Positions 13,876 to 22,067 of a stretch of DNA of 32,450 nt are shown piece after piece. Within the stretch, counting starts at the first letter, position 1. The number at the start of each line of letters is the position of its first letter. The stretch is from a virus, in IMG/VR virus record IMGVR_UViG_3300046506_000137, positions 1 through 32,450 of that record; one strand, 5' to 3'. The notes under the pieces were generated by a model, which saw only the letters and a program-made list of their open reading frames with translations, ran no database searches and was not told the origin of the DNA. The translations under genes and the position numbers were made by a program.

Positions 13876-16321
13876 GCGATACCTGTGGGATCACGGCCAG
13901 AATGGTCGCCGGCAGCGGATCGTCCTGGCGAAGCAGAATGCGCCCGTTGGCATTCCAGGTGTTCGCGATGATGAACTTCATGACGCCCGTCAGCGGATCG
14001 GTCGGCGTGTCGAATTCCTCATCGCCCCGCAACCCGAATTCCTCGAGATGATCGGCGTCCGCTCCGGCCTTGAGGCCGCGCGTGCTCTCGACCACCACCG
14101 ACAGCTTGCCGATGTTCTTGGAGTTGTCGCGAACAGAGGGGGCATTAGGGATTGTGATATCGAGCGTTTCAATCTCAGCCGAGAACGGCAATCCGATATG
14201 CACCACACTGGCCGCATTCTCAAGCGTGATCCGCCCTGCTGTGACGACTTGGGGAGTTTCCTTAGAACCGTCCGCTAGAATCGCAACCGTCTCCCCTTCC
14301 AGATGATCGAGCCCGGTAAACACCGTCGCCGGAGCGCCATCATATGAAAGGCCGCTATCGACAAAGAACGCGTCCTCGATATCTTCAAACTCGCGCTCGC
14401 CAAGCTTCTCGATGTACCGTACCGTTTGTCCGTCGATGGTTCGGCGCACGATGAAATACACCGCGTCCTGTCCGCTCTCAGGAATAACACACACCCGCTC
14501 AAAGAAACCATCGGTGGTATGGCGGTGCCAGCCAATGACATCCTGCTCGCGTAGGTACGTGAGGCCAATCAACGCGCCATCGCTGCGAACTACCCACAGA
14601 ATGCCGTGAGGCTCACTCGCATAGTCCATGTCCACGATGTACTTGGACGGCTTGAATAGGTGGCGGGCCAGCACGGTAAGCTCGTTACCATTGAACTTGT
14701 CAATATCGAACTGGTAGCGCAAATCTCGAATCTTGGTGGCTTTGTCCTGGGCGTAGAGCGCGGTATCTCCCACGAGCACTGAACGAAGATCGGCCGCGCC
14801 GTTATAGGCTTGCGGGTCAAAGCCAATGGTAGACGGGGTCCATGCGGCTCCACGCTTAGGAGAGGCCCAGGCGCTAGAGGCGGTAAGGGCAATGAGTTGA
14901 TCGAGGGGGACAAGCTCTCTGATCGCATTGATCTGCCGAGCATTGAGCGTCTGAGTAATCGCATCGTCATCCACCAAAGGGCTCGACACGCCGAACTTAT
15001 GATATTCACCGGTCTTAGAGGCCCATTCGGTTTGAGGCTGTTCAGGGGAATTCGCAAAGACGAGCCGGTCTTGATAGTAGGTGACGACTGCGGGATACCC
15101 CTGATCTTCACTCCATGCGCCAAAGGCCCACACATTCGTACGGTTGTTGGCCGACAACTGGCGAGCGGAAACCGCAACGCCATTGGCCGGGGCGGTGTAG
15201 AAGGTCAACACGTCGGTCGTGGCATTGACCGTGTACAAGTTGGACTTCTGAATGACGCCAGCGAACGTCACCTCAAAGTCATTGGAGTCATTGCTTGTGG
15301 CGCCAGCCACGGCCAGCGTGACATCACTGCCATCGCCCGTCATCGTCCAGGGGCCCGCGCCGGTTGTCGCCCCGCCCACGCAATCGTCCGGCAGCTGACT
15401 GAGCACCGTGGCAGTCGCCGAGACGCCCGAAGCTACTGCGGTAATCCGCATAATCCCAAACCCGGAATGCTGAAATTCCCACTTCACGCCGGAGAAAGTC
15501 GCAAGGTCCTCTATCGGGCTGTGATCGCCGTCCGATTGGACGCCCTCATCGTGGGTAGGGCGCACGGTTCCGGTAAATGTACCGAACGAACTTGAGCCAG
15601 ATGCTTCGTCCGTCAAGCACTTATAGACCTTGCCATCGCTGCGGCGAAGAATCCCGAAGGGACTGCCCTCCCCGACTCCTGTTGAGTCGTCCGCCATGAG
15701 CTTGGACGGCTCCCAAGGCTTGATCGATTCAATGTTGCGCTGCCAGAGCTTGAACAGCCCGCCGATGTGGACCGCTTCAAATATCGCCGTGGTCGAAGTC
15801 AGCGTAACGGTGCCTTGCTTGGCGCTCGCGTGGACGTAGATAAACTCATCCGTGTTCTCATCCAGAAATGGCCCGTCCTTGAAGTCAATGGCCGCAAGCT
15901 CAAATGAGCTGGCCGAGAGTCGGCGCAACTCGTACTGCGCAAAGTTTGGATGCGCGAGTGTCAGTACATCCGCAGACTGCGCAAACCGAATCGTGGTTAA
16001 ATCATCTTCCTGATAGGGTGTGGTAACCTCGTCAACCAGGGTCGCTCCGGCGTAGATGCGGACGTACTCCTCGCCAAACTCCAAAATGTATGCCTGCTCG
16101 GTCGAGAACGTGAACGGCAACAGGATTGAGGTTTTTTCTCCGCTGTCTTTCGTCGCGGCAATAAACCGTGTCCCTGCGCGGTTTGATACGCCACCCGTAG
16201 GGCGGACAAAGAAATTCAGGCAGCTTTTAAGTGCAGTGCCATAACGTGCCAGATCGGTTCTCATCGCCACGCTGGGGCTCACCTCGCCCGCAGCGAAGCT
16301 GATCTGCGCCAACTTGGGCAT
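13859..16321 (-). CDS. Tail tubular protein B / nozzle (T7 gp12-like)
   Basis: The 820-residue product opens with a signature shared by phage nozzle proteins: Q-I-S-F-A-A-G-E-V-S-P, then A-R-Y-G-T-A-L-K-S-C-L-N-F, then R-P-T-G-G-V-S-N-R-A-G-T-R-F-I. The rest is beta-rich with inserted domains, including a VTFAGV-type Ig-like insert in the middle (about 350-395), and a region with WASPKRGAAW and DYASEPHGILWVVRSDG typical of the central propeller. It forms the distal tube of the short tail where the fibres or spikes attach. It overlaps the adaptor gene by TAATG. Length is similar to T7 gp12 (794 residues). Confidence 0.8.
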   Translation of the reverse strand: MPKLAQISFAAGEVSPSVAMRTDLARYGTALKSCLNFFVRPTGGVSNRAGTRFIAATKDSGEKTSILLPFTFSTEQAYILEFGEEYVRIYAGATLVDEVTTPYQEDDLTTIRFAQSADVLTLAHPNFAQYELRRLSASSFELAAIDFKDGPFLDENTDEFIYVHASAKQGTVTLTSTTAIFEAVHIGGLFKLWQRNIESIKPWEPSKLMADDSTGVGEGSPFGILRRSDGKVYKCLTDEASGSSSFGTFTGTVRPTHDEGVQSDGDHSPIEDLATFSGVKWEFQHSGFGIMRITAVASGVSATATVLSQLPDDCVGGATTGAGPWTMTGDGSDVTLAVAGATSNDSNDFEVTFAGVIQKSNLYTVNATTDVLTFYTAPANGVAVSARQLSANNRTNVWAFGAWSEDQGYPAVVTYYQDRLVFANSPEQPQTEWASKTGEYHKFGVSSPLVDDDAITQTLNARQINAIRELVPLDQLIALTASSAWASPKRGAAWTPSTIGFDPQAYNGAADLRSVLVGDTALYAQDKATKIRDLRYQFDIDKFNGNELTVLARHLFKPSKYIVDMDYASEPHGILWVVRSDGALIGLTYLREQDVIGWHRHTTDGFFERVCVIPESGQDAVYFIVRRTIDGQTVRYIEKLGEREFEDIEDAFFVDSGLSYDGAPATVFTGLDHLEGETVAILADGSKETPQVVTAGRITLENAASVVHIGLPFSAEIETLDITIPNAPSVRDNSKNIGKLSVVVESTRGLKAGADADHLEEFGLRGDEEFDTPTDPLTGVMKFIIANTWNANGRILLRQDDPLPATILAVIPQVSLGPSS

Positions 16322-16968
16322 TACTGCCTTGCCCGAATGGAGGACGCGTCAGCCTCCCGATCATCCCGCGACTCATTGCGCGAGGCGGCAGCGGCGCGTA
16401 TTCGCAATCCTTCGTAGGCCGTCACGGCTGCTTGTACAAGTCGAGCGTCGGCCTGTAACGGCCCACCAGCCTCTCCTGCCAGCTTCCACGCGAGAATGGA
16501 GAGAGCATCGGCCGGCCAAACATTGAGGTTTTCGACAATCGCGGTGTGAAACACCCACGCGCTCGGCACATCACTCAATATCACCTGGCTGTCGCCATCA
16601 GCCTTGAGTGCTAAATCGAACGGAAAGCGCGCCAGCAACTGTGGCGTTGTCCAGGTATCCGGCCAGTTGAACGCGGCTCGCGCATAGCGCATCCCGTTTT
16701 CATCCGCCACGGAACGCACCGCCGCGCATTTCTGCGGATACTGGTAAACATAAGTCCAGCCGGGATAGACTTGATCGGCTACGGCTGCCAGCGCCTCGGC
16801 CTTATTCGCAAAGCCCCACGGAAAGTCTCTCAAGACCTCATCGCGACATTGCGGGAACAAGCGCCGACAATGCCGGGCAGGCGTGGTCGCATCATCTGGC
16901 GTCTCAATCATCTGGCCTATCTGCAACCGGCCCAACGCCAGATTCCAGATATCCACTTGCGCGGTCAT
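16321..16968 (-). CDS. Tail adaptor / tail tubular protein A (T7 gp11-like)
   Basis: The 215-residue product begins with V-D-I-W-N-L-A-L-G-R-L, continues with C-R-R-L-F-P-Q-C-R-D-E-V-L-R-D-F-P-W-G-F-A, and has Y-P-G-W-T-Y-V-Y-Q-Y-P near residue 70. These are the hallmark motifs of gp11-type adaptors, a four-helix bundle ring that links the portal to the nozzle. The length matches T7 gp11 (196 residues) within the family range. The ATG at 16968 lies 3 bases after the previous stop. Assignment is firm from motif order and position before the nozzle gene. Confidence 0.85.
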   Translation of the reverse strand: MTAQVDIWNLALGRLQIGQMIETPDDATTPARHCRRLFPQCRDEVLRDFPWGFANKAEALAAVADQVYPGWTYVYQYPQKCAAVRSVADENGMRYARAAFNWPDTWTTPQLLARFPFDLALKADGDSQVILSDVPSAWVFHTAIVENLNVWPADALSILAWKLAGEAGGPLQADARLVQAAVTAYEGLRIRAAAASRNESRDDREADASSIRARQ

Positions 16969-16971
16969 GAA

Positions 16972-17307
16972 TCAGCCCCGACGCAGATCCCGAATCCATT
17001 CCTCGCGCCCTTTCTTTCTGGCTAGCGCGTCCGCTTCCATAAACGCCTTCGGCGGCCAAGGGCCTTTGTGATTGATGGGCATCAAACACCGCCCAGGCGA
17101 ACCCAGCTCCTTGACGATCGGCGCGTCAGACTTTACCCGTTCGCCAATCTCAAACAGCTTGCCGCCATTGAAATAGGGCTGATCGACGACGAGATATTCC
17201 GGCGCGCTCTCAGGAATGTTGGGGATGAAAGGCGTGGCGCCCGGCACCTTGACCTTGCGGGGATTGGTCGCCCGGCCCGCTTCGGCGAGAGACAGTTGCT
17301 GTGACAT
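16972..17307 (-). CDS. Phage protein of unknown function, capsid-tail junction position
   Basis: The 111-residue product has no recognised domain. It has a basic Pro-rich start (RKVKVPGATPFIPNIP), a beta-like core with FNGGKLFEIGERV, and a basic helical C-terminus (KKGREEWIRDLRRG). The pattern of a small beta-barrel with an extended N-terminus could suit a head-tail or cement protein, but this is inference from position between capsid cement and tail adaptor. A GGAG ribosome site sits 5 bases before the ATG, just after a hairpin (17325-17348). Confidence 0.6.
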   Translation of the reverse strand: MSQQLSLAEAGRATNPRKVKVPGATPFIPNIPESAPEYLVVDQPYFNGGKLFEIGERVKSDAPIVKELGSPGRCLMPINHKGPWPPKAFMEADALARKKGREEWIRDLRRG

Positions 17308-17324
17308 AGGAACTCCAAAAGAAG

Positions 17325-17348
17325 GAGGGCGGTGTCGGTCCCGCCCTC
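17325..17348 (-). terminator. Hairpin after the capsid cement gene, partial terminator
   Basis: On the minus strand GAGGGCGG and CCGCCCTC (8 bp) flank an 8-base loop and are followed by CTTCTTTT. This resembles an intrinsic terminator with an interrupted U-tract. It lies 13 bases after the stop of the cement gene and before the next gene, so it could lower expression of downstream tail genes compared with capsid genes, which are needed in far more copies. Confidence 0.5.
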
Positions 17349-17361
17349 AAGATGAGGACTG

Positions 17362-17802
17362 TCAGGTGTAAGCGTTCGCGTAGGACTTGTTGTCCTGCGA
17401 GTCTTTGCAGATGAACGAGGTGAAGGCCCCTGTCGTGAGGTCTGCCGTCGCCACGGTGTACTTCACCCGCGCGTACTTCAGGAACCCTCTCGGCAAGGCG
17501 ATGTCCGCAACCTTGTACCCCGCCACCAAAGTAGCCTTGGCGACAGCCGCCGAAGCCCACAAGGTCGTGGCAGTTCCGAAGGTTGCCGTGTCAGAGGTCT
17601 CCAGCGAGAACGTCACTGTTGAACTCGCCGTGGATTGCGCCGCCGTGTCGGTGATGATGACCAACCGCAAGGTCGTCCCCGCACCGATGTCACGGTCCGT
17701 GTTGTCCGCATGCATCGGACCCAGATCCATGATGTTCGTGGATACGATGGTGGTCGTAACCGCCTGCGCATCGGAGAACAGCATTTGTTTATCGAGAATC
17801 AT
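17362..17802 (-). CDS. Capsid cement (decoration) protein, Bbp16-like
   Basis: The 146-residue product is beta-rich and small-residue-rich, with M-I-L-D-K-Q at the start, S-T-N-I-M-D-L-G near residue 21, a charged R-D-I-G-A-G-T turn and G-Y-K-V-A-D-I-A-L-P-R-G-F-L-K-Y-A-R-V near residue 95. These are features of the Bbp16 family, the cement protein of Bordetella phage BPP-1, which braces the capsid lattice. Synteny (directly after the major capsid protein) agrees. A GGAG ribosome site lies 7 bases before the ATG. Confidence 0.8.
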   Translation of the reverse strand: MILDKQMLFSDAQAVTTTIVSTNIMDLGPMHADNTDRDIGAGTTLRLVIITDTAAQSTASSTVTFSLETSDTATFGTATTLWASAAVAKATLVAGYKVADIALPRGFLKYARVKYTVATADLTTGAFTSFICKDSQDNKSYANAYT

Positions 17803-17814
17803 GAAAGTTCTCCT

Positions 17815-18813
17815 TTACGAGATGGTGGCTTCAGCGTTGGTGATGGTGTCCACACGTCGCACGGGCACCTCACCGAATGTCATGACCTTCTTGCCGGCCA
17901 CTTCATCGAGGTTGAGGAATACCGTCGCCTTGTTCGTCATCTGCCGACGCAGGAACGAGGTGACTGTGCGATTGGCATAGAACGCCGGTTTGACTCCATT
18001 CAAGTCCTTGATCTTCTCCAGTGCTTGCACCATAAGATCGATCAAGTCGGCTCCCGAGGTGCCGGTCTTGGTGAGATCGCTGACATCGATGTTGCAGATG
18101 CGAACGATGTAGCGCCAATCCCGAACCGTCAGGCCGCACTTCCACTGAAAGTGAGTGCGGAAGACCTGATACATGAGTCCGTTGGAATCCACTTTCGTGT
18201 CTTCCCCGAGGTCGCGCATCTGAAGGCCCGCCTGCGAGCCTTTCGGAAAGATGCCGTGAACCGACTGCGGACCCCAGCCGACGAGCCATACCGACGTGTT
18301 ATCCGAGCCCGTGCCCGAACCGCCGATGATGTTGTCGGAGTTGTTGGGGCTCGACGCACCGATATCGTTGAAGCGCGGGGCAAAGCCCAGGAACTTCTCA
18401 GGATCGATCCCGGTGTTGCCGTACATCAACGTCGAGTTGAACGTCTGCCGCATGCCTTCCATAAACGCCACGTCTTCCGAGAGCCGGAAGGCCGCGGAGT
18501 TGCCGTTAAGCGCGAGCAGATCACGGTCGATCTCGCTGTAGGATTCGAGCATACCGACCGAGTCGTCCACCTGAACGGTGGTGCTCTTTTCCTGCGGGAC
18601 GCCGTAGTTGAGCAAGCGCCACGCGCCGGCCGGAATGCCCGTGCGAATCGTGGTGCGATGGCCCGTCGGCAGATTGCCTTCAACCCAAAGCATATCGTCC
18701 AAAATTTCATTCGATTGAGACAGTGCCTCAATCACCGTATCGACATTACCGTCAGGACCGATGCGTTTTGCCCAGTCGGCCAGCGTGACGGCAGTAGATG
18801 CCAGAGTCGTCAT
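17815..18813 (-). CDS. Major capsid protein, Bbp17-like (HK97 fold expected)
   Basis: The 332-residue product matches the major capsid protein type of the BPP-1 / BcepC6B group: T-L-A-D-W-A-K-R near the start, an E-A-L-S-Q-S-N-E-I-L-D-D-M segment, E-G-N-L-P-T-G-H-R, G-V-P-Q-E-K-S-T-T-V-Q-V-D-D, and a later F-Q-W-K-C-G-L-T-V-R-D-W-R-Y-I-V-R block. The E-A/Q-S-N-E-I-L motif and the E-S-Y-S-E-I-D repeat element fit the N-arm and E-loop side of an HK97 fold. It is preceded by the scaffold and followed by the cement gene. A TAGGAG ribosome site precedes the ATG. High confidence on role; the fold is from family knowledge. Confidence 0.9.
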   Translation of the reverse strand: MTTLASTAVTLADWAKRIGPDGNVDTVIEALSQSNEILDDMLWVEGNLPTGHRTTIRTGIPAGAWRLLNYGVPQEKSTTVQVDDSVGMLESYSEIDRDLLALNGNSAAFRLSEDVAFMEGMRQTFNSTLMYGNTGIDPEKFLGFAPRFNDIGASSPNNSDNIIGGSGTGSDNTSVWLVGWGPQSVHGIFPKGSQAGLQMRDLGEDTKVDSNGLMYQVFRTHFQWKCGLTVRDWRYIVRICNIDVSDLTKTGTSGADLIDLMVQALEKIKDLNGVKPAFYANRTVTSFLRRQMTNKATVFLNLDEVAGKKVMTFGEVPVRRVDTITNAEATIS

Positions 18814-18828
18814 TTGAAAAAACTCCTA

Positions 18829-19419
18829 TCAACTCAATTGAGCTGATGTGGGATGGTTGTAAATCGCCTTAGCGCCTTTCTCCGTGGGCTGTTGGCCCGG
18901 CGGAGGTACGGCGTCCTCGGAGATCGCCTTCCCGATGCGCAGAAACATTTTGACCAAGCCGGGGTGATTCCCGAGCCCTGTCTGATCCAGAAATGCCTTG
19001 TCCTGCGGGGTCAAAAATCGACCGACGGCTTTTTGAGCCTCAGCGACATTGGCCTCGAAGTTCTTACCGCCGAAATCCTTGTCCGCTTTCAACTCGCCTT
19101 CCCACGTCTGCACCTGCCGCTGCATAGCGGCCTGCTGGATCGCGAGATTGCTTTCGACAAGCTTTTGCGCGGCTTCCTGAGTGAGCCCCAGCTCTTTGAA
19201 GATCGGGGTGTACTCATTCAGCATCGCGGCATCGAGCTGCAAACCCTCTGGGACTTTGATCTCGTACTTGTCGGGAATGACGGGCTTGGTTTCCACCGGC
19301 GTTTCCGTCGGCTTCACTTCGGCAGGTTTGGTTTCAACTACCGGCGCTGCTTTCGCAGGGTCGGCAGCCGGATCGGACGCGGGTGTTTGTGTTGACGCGC
19401 CTTGAGTTTCATCAGTCAT
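18829..19419 (-). CDS. Scaffolding protein
   Basis: The 196-residue product has the usual scaffold layout: a disordered Pro/Ala/Thr/Glu-rich N-terminus (about 1-50, K-P-A-E-V-K-P-T-E-T-P repeats), then a helical region with L-G-L-T-Q-E-A-A-Q-K-L-V-E-S and a W-E-G-E-L-K-A-D-K-D-F-G-G block, then L-T-P-Q-D-K-A-F-L-D-Q-T-G-L-G-N-H-P-G-L-V-K-M-F found in phage scaffold or capsid-assembly proteins. The longer frame from 19437 exists, but the ATG at 19419 has a GAGG ribosome site 8 bases before it, and the longer start would lie within the terminator. It directs assembly of the procapsid and is usually removed before packaging. Confidence 0.85.
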   Translation of the reverse strand: MTDETQGASTQTPASDPAADPAKAAPVVETKPAEVKPTETPVETKPVIPDKYEIKVPEGLQLDAAMLNEYTPIFKELGLTQEAAQKLVESNLAIQQAAMQRQVQTWEGELKADKDFGGKNFEANVAEAQKAVGRFLTPQDKAFLDQTGLGNHPGLVKMFLRIGKAISEDAVPPPGQQPTEKGAKAIYNHPTSAQLS

Positions 19420-19437
19420 CGGATTTACCTCGAACAT

Positions 19438-19461
19438 AAAAAAACCCGCTCAGGGCGGGTT
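19438..19461 (-). terminator. Intrinsic terminator upstream of the scaffold gene
   Basis: On the minus strand AACCCGC and GCGGGTT form a 7-bp stem with a 5-base loop, followed by a run of seven T (19444 down to 19438). This is a canonical Rho-independent terminator for the transcript that comes from the terminase/portal/enzyme cassette side, placed 26 bases after the stop of the Bbp19-like gene. Transcription of scaffold and capsid genes must then restart or depend on antitermination. Confidence 0.85.
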
Positions 19462-19487
19462 CGTAGGGGCATCCAGCGTTGCTGGAA

Positions 19488-19793
19488 TTAGGGGGCGAAG
19501 CTCTCTTGCATCATCGTCAGGTATGTGCGCTCGTCGGCTTCGACGATCCAGGCTTTGAGCATCTGGCCGGCATCGCGACGACCTGAGCTGTATGCAGCTA
19601 GTGCTGCGTTAGGGTTGAACGTCGTTTGCTCGACCCCGCACTCACCCATGAAGCGCCATAAGAAGCGGCGACCCTCCACGGTAGTCAGCACGGCTTTCAG
19701 GTCGAGCAGGTCCTGTGCATGATTGCGTTTGACCTTGCGTTCGCGTTCCTTGACCTGCTTATGGTCGGCGGCGTTGAAGCCTTCCTCAGCCAT
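19488..19793 (-). CDS. Bbp19-family protein
   Basis: The 101-residue product has the pattern R-R-F-L-W-R-F-M-G-E-C-G-V near residue 42, a middle A-A-L-A-A-Y-S-S-G-R-R-D-A-G region and a closing W-I-V-E-A-D-E-R-T-Y-L-T-M-M-Q-E. These match the Bbp19-type proteins of BPP-1-like phages, found directly upstream of the capsid genes. The function is unknown; small helical proteins at this position may help capsid assembly. Overlaps the glycosyltransferase gene by 8 bases and is followed by the strong terminator. Confidence 0.75.
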   Translation of the reverse strand: MAEEGFNAADHKQVKERERKVKRNHAQDLLDLKAVLTTVEGRRFLWRFMGECGVEQTTFNPNAALAAYSSGRRDAGQMLKAWIVEADERTYLTMMQESFAP

Positions 19794-20439
19794 AGTTCAC
19801 GAGCTTGATGCGCGGCTTTTCAATCACGGCATCTTCAAGGCGATAGCTGTACTGGCCGAGGTGCTGGACTTCCTGGGACAGATCGATGTCCAGCCACACG
19901 CCGAATCCCTGTTCGCGCGCGCGGTCGCAAAACACGTTGTCCTCACTGATGCACTCGCCTTGCGGGCTCCACATCACGGGGAAGTAAGGCTTGGTAAGCT
20001 TCTCGAACACTTTCATGTTGATGAGCAGGCAGCCGGTGGCGATACGTGAGACTTCGCGCAAACCAGGCTGGCCGATTTGCCCGGCACTGCCATCGAGCTC
20101 GCGGTGCGTCAGGTCGAACGGGCCGCGGCGCTTGGTGTACGTCGCGCCGACGATGTCCTTACCGTGCGACATGAGCCGTTCCAGCGTCTGCGGCGGGACC
20201 ATCATGTCGCTGTCGAGAAAGAGTAGGTGTGTGGCTTCAATCTGCTGGGCAGCTGCTACGAGGTTATTCCGTCCTACTTCCACCAGTGAGCACTTGCTGT
20301 TGACCAGGCCGTGGCGAATGCCTTTTACGAGGCAGTAGTGCTGCAGCATCAGCCAGCAGGCCACGGCATCGGCATGCACCATGTCGTTTGACGGAATGGC
20401 GATGCAGGTTTTAGTAGGAGCAGCGGTTACAGGGCTCAA
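19786..20439 (-). CDS. GT-A fold glycosyltransferase (family 2-like)
   Basis: The 217-residue product shows a nucleotide-sugar glycosyltransferase core: a first strand C-I-A-I-P-S, a helix with R-N-N-L-V, and the metal-binding D-S-D in H-L-L-F-L-D-S-D-M-M-V (residues 71-81), followed by I-V-G-A-T-Y, a late acidic S-E-D-N-V-F pair (acceptor base candidate) and a C-terminal Gln-His. The fold transfers a sugar from a UDP/GDP donor to an unknown acceptor. It has a TTG start at 20439 preceded by GGAGG, and overlaps the radical SAM gene by 29 bases. Embedded in the head gene cluster rather than at its border, so a virion- or glycan-related target is inferred. Short forms like this occur in many phages. 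Confidence 0.8.
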   Translation of the reverse strand: MSPVTAAPTKTCIAIPSNDMVHADAVACWLMLQHYCLVKGIRHGLVNSKCSLVEVGRNNLVAAAQQIEATHLLFLDSDMMVPPQTLERLMSHGKDIVGATYTKRRGPFDLTHRELDGSAGQIGQPGLREVSRIATGCLLINMKVFEKLTKPYFPVMWSPQGECISEDNVFCDRAREQGFGVWLDIDLSQEVQHLGQYSYRLEDAVIEKPRIKLVNYG

Positions 20440-21232
20440 TCGACCTCCGGCTCAATAAGTGCTCGCGTCTCTCACGCCAATGCGGCGCGTTGTAGACCTC
20501 AAGCAGAGAATGGGTATTCAGATCGCCAATAGAATGTTCATCTCCGCTCGCCATGCAGCAGAGCGATACACGGCCCGTCGCCATGATCGAGAGCTCAAAC
20601 CAGCGGCCACAGGGGGTGTCTGGAATGCCGGGAAACTGCGCATCTACGTAGCCGAGCCACGAATCCTGTTTGATGAGCGTCGGCCTGAACTTCGGCCAGC
20701 GCTCTTTCACGTAGGCGATAAAGCCATCATCAGGCCCGACCTTCGACACCACCACCGGATGCGGGAAGGCCATCGCATGCAGCGCATCCAGGCGCTTGAC
20801 GGTGATCTCGAACTTGAGCGACATCAGCGCTTCGTACTTCGCCGGGTCGTGCTCGTTGAGTGATATCCATAAATGCTCGACGTTGCGTAGCCCGCCAATC
20901 ATCAGCGCCTTGCCCTCGGTGAGCGGGCTGCCATTGGTAAACAGCCTTAGCCTCGCTTGAGGAACGTGCTCGTTCATCATCCGACACAGCGGGCCGAGGC
21001 GCTGGTCAAGAAGAGGCTCGTTCAATTTGAAGGGGCTGAAGAAAAACGGCAGCTCAAATGCCGCCATCTCCTCCACCAGCCGTTCGATCAGCTCGTCTGG
21101 CATCCGCGCGCCCTTGCGCTCTATCGTGGGATAGGGGCAGAACGTGCAGGCTGCGTTACACAGAGCCAAGGTCTCAAGCGAGACCTCTTTCGGTTGACTG
21201 ACGTAGCGCTCGCGCAGCTGGACAAAGTTCAC
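20411..21232 (-). CDS. Radical SAM protein with C-terminal SPASM-like Cys cluster
   Basis: The 273-residue product has the radical SAM signature C25-x3-C29-x2-C32 (C-N-A-A-C-T-F-C) that binds the [4Fe-4S] cluster and cleaves S-adenosylmethionine to a 5'-deoxyadenosyl radical. It then has a typical barrel (L-F-T-N-G-S-P-L, W-I-S-L-N-E). The C-terminus carries a Cys-rich cluster (P-C-G-R-W, S-L-C-C-M-A-S-G-D, E-P-C-N-R-C) with G-D-L-N-T-H-S-L-L-E-V, like SPASM/twitch domains that hold an extra Fe-S cluster. A longer open frame reaches 21505, but the GTG at 21232 overlaps the methyltransferase stop (GTGA) and removes 91 unlikely residues. Substrate unknown; SPASM enzymes modify peptides or carbohydrate-type substrates. 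Confidence 0.8.
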   Translation of the reverse strand: MNFVQLRERYVSQPKEVSLETLALCNAACTFCPYPTIERKGARMPDELIERLVEEMAAFELPFFFSPFKLNEPLLDQRLGPLCRMMNEHVPQARLRLFTNGSPLTEGKALMIGGLRNVEHLWISLNEHDPAKYEALMSLKFEITVKRLDALHAMAFPHPVVVSKVGPDDGFIAYVKERWPKFRPTLIKQDSWLGYVDAQFPGIPDTPCGRWFELSIMATGRVSLCCMASGDEHSIGDLNTHSLLEVYNAPHWRERREHLLSRRSIEPCNRCSY

Positions 21233-21765
21233 ACACTGATCCGCGAAGGCTTCACCGCTCTCAACACAAAGGCGAACGTCTGGCCGTTGTCCTCTTGGAC
21301 CATGATGTCGAAGTCGGCCTTGTAAAAGGATCTGAAGTCGCTCATGGGCGTCTTGCCAATCTGCGCTGTGTACTGAGGCTGATTCAGGAACGTGAGCGAC
21401 TGAGAACTGATAACCCGGCGATGTGATGGGTCTCCCCATAACCACGGACTGCTCACACTCGGACACGTCGCGAACAGCAACCCGCCAGGCTTCAACACCC
21501 GCCATATCTCACTGAAGTGCGCACAGAATGCTTTCGCATCGCCTTGCTGGCCGAGGTGCTCCAAAATTTCAAATCCATGCACTTCATCGAATGAGCCGTC
21601 CTTGAACGGCCAGGGCAGCTGCTCAAGATCGTGAACCACGTCCGGCTCATGGCTCGCCTCAATATCCAATCGCGTGAGGTCTTGCCATTCAAGCGTCTGC
21701 CCCAGGTCTGGCAAATACATCACCTTCGCTCGGCGTGAGCCGCAGCCGATTAACAACTCACTCAC
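21229..21765 (-). CDS. Class I SAM-dependent methyltransferase
   Basis: The 178-residue product has the Rossmann SAM-binding motif I (L-L-I-G-C-G) at the extreme N-terminus, an acidic D-I-E-A-S strand end, H-D-L-E-Q-L-P-W-P-F-K-D-G-S-F-D-E-V (motif IV region) and W-R-V-L-K-P-G-G-L-L-F-A-T-C-P (motif V/VI). This is the methyltransferase 11/25 layout common in glycan and small-molecule methylation. The frame is open to 21816, but the GTG at 21765 gives a GTGA overlap with the gene upstream and matches the family start. The type of acceptor cannot be read from sequence. Translation is coupled on both sides, so it is made with the radical SAM protein and glycosyltransferase. Confidence 0.8.
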   Translation of the reverse strand: MSELLIGCGSRRAKVMYLPDLGQTLEWQDLTRLDIEASHEPDVVHDLEQLPWPFKDGSFDEVHGFEILEHLGQQGDAKAFCAHFSEIWRVLKPGGLLFATCPSVSSPWLWGDPSHRRVISSQSLTFLNQPQYTAQIGKTPMSDFRSFYKADFDIMVQEDNGQTFAFVLRAVKPSRISV

Positions 21766-22067
21766 TTCGCCGCCCACCCGGTATTCGTTGTATTCGATTC
21801 CTTGACGTACAGGCACGTTCCTGCACCGCCATCGGTGCGCTGATACAAAGCGCCCTTCGTAGCGGTCACCACGCCCTCTGGGCTTCCCGTGCCGCTGAAT
21901 AGCCGTTGAACGGTCGACGGCAAGTCCGCCGCAAGGTGCGAATGAGACGCGGCTGCTTTCGCTGCCAACGCGGAAGCCACCACCGCGCTCGCCACAGGAA
22001 CCGCTCGTGGATAAATGCCCGCCTCGCTCGGTTGAGCGATCTCATGAGGGACAGCTTTGACCCTCAC
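21762..22067 (-). CDS. Small structural protein with fibre-tip-like C-terminus
   Basis: The 101-residue product has a Pro/Val-rich start, a low-complexity Ala stretch and then a C-terminal segment G-S-P-E-G-V-V-T-A-T-K-G-A-L-Y-Q-R-T-D-G-G-A-G-T (split here for clarity) followed by L-Y-V-K-E-S-N and G-W-A-A-K. The G-S-P-E-G-V ... R-T-D-G-G-A-G-T ... Y-V-K-E-S motif is frequent at the ends of phage fibres and small structural proteins. It may decorate the portal vertex or the capsid. GTG start at 22067, GTGA overlap with the portal stop; the protein is thus made directly after the portal. Confidence 0.65.
   Translation of the reverse strand: MRVKAVPHEIAQPSEAGIYPRAVPVASAVVASALAAKAAASHSHLAADLPSTVQRLFSGTGSPEGVVTATKGALYQRTDGGAGTCLYVKESNTTNTGWAAK

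Noticed and set aside
17635-18846. 403-residue open frame opposite the major capsid gene
   Set aside because: Antisense to a certain gene; arises from codon bias in GC-rich DNA, no recognisable domain, no ribosome site support.
20411-21505. Longer 364-residue form of the radical SAM protein
   Set aside because: The extra 91 residues lie within the methyltransferase gene and look like translation of the wrong phase; the GTG at 21232 with GTGA overlap is preferred.
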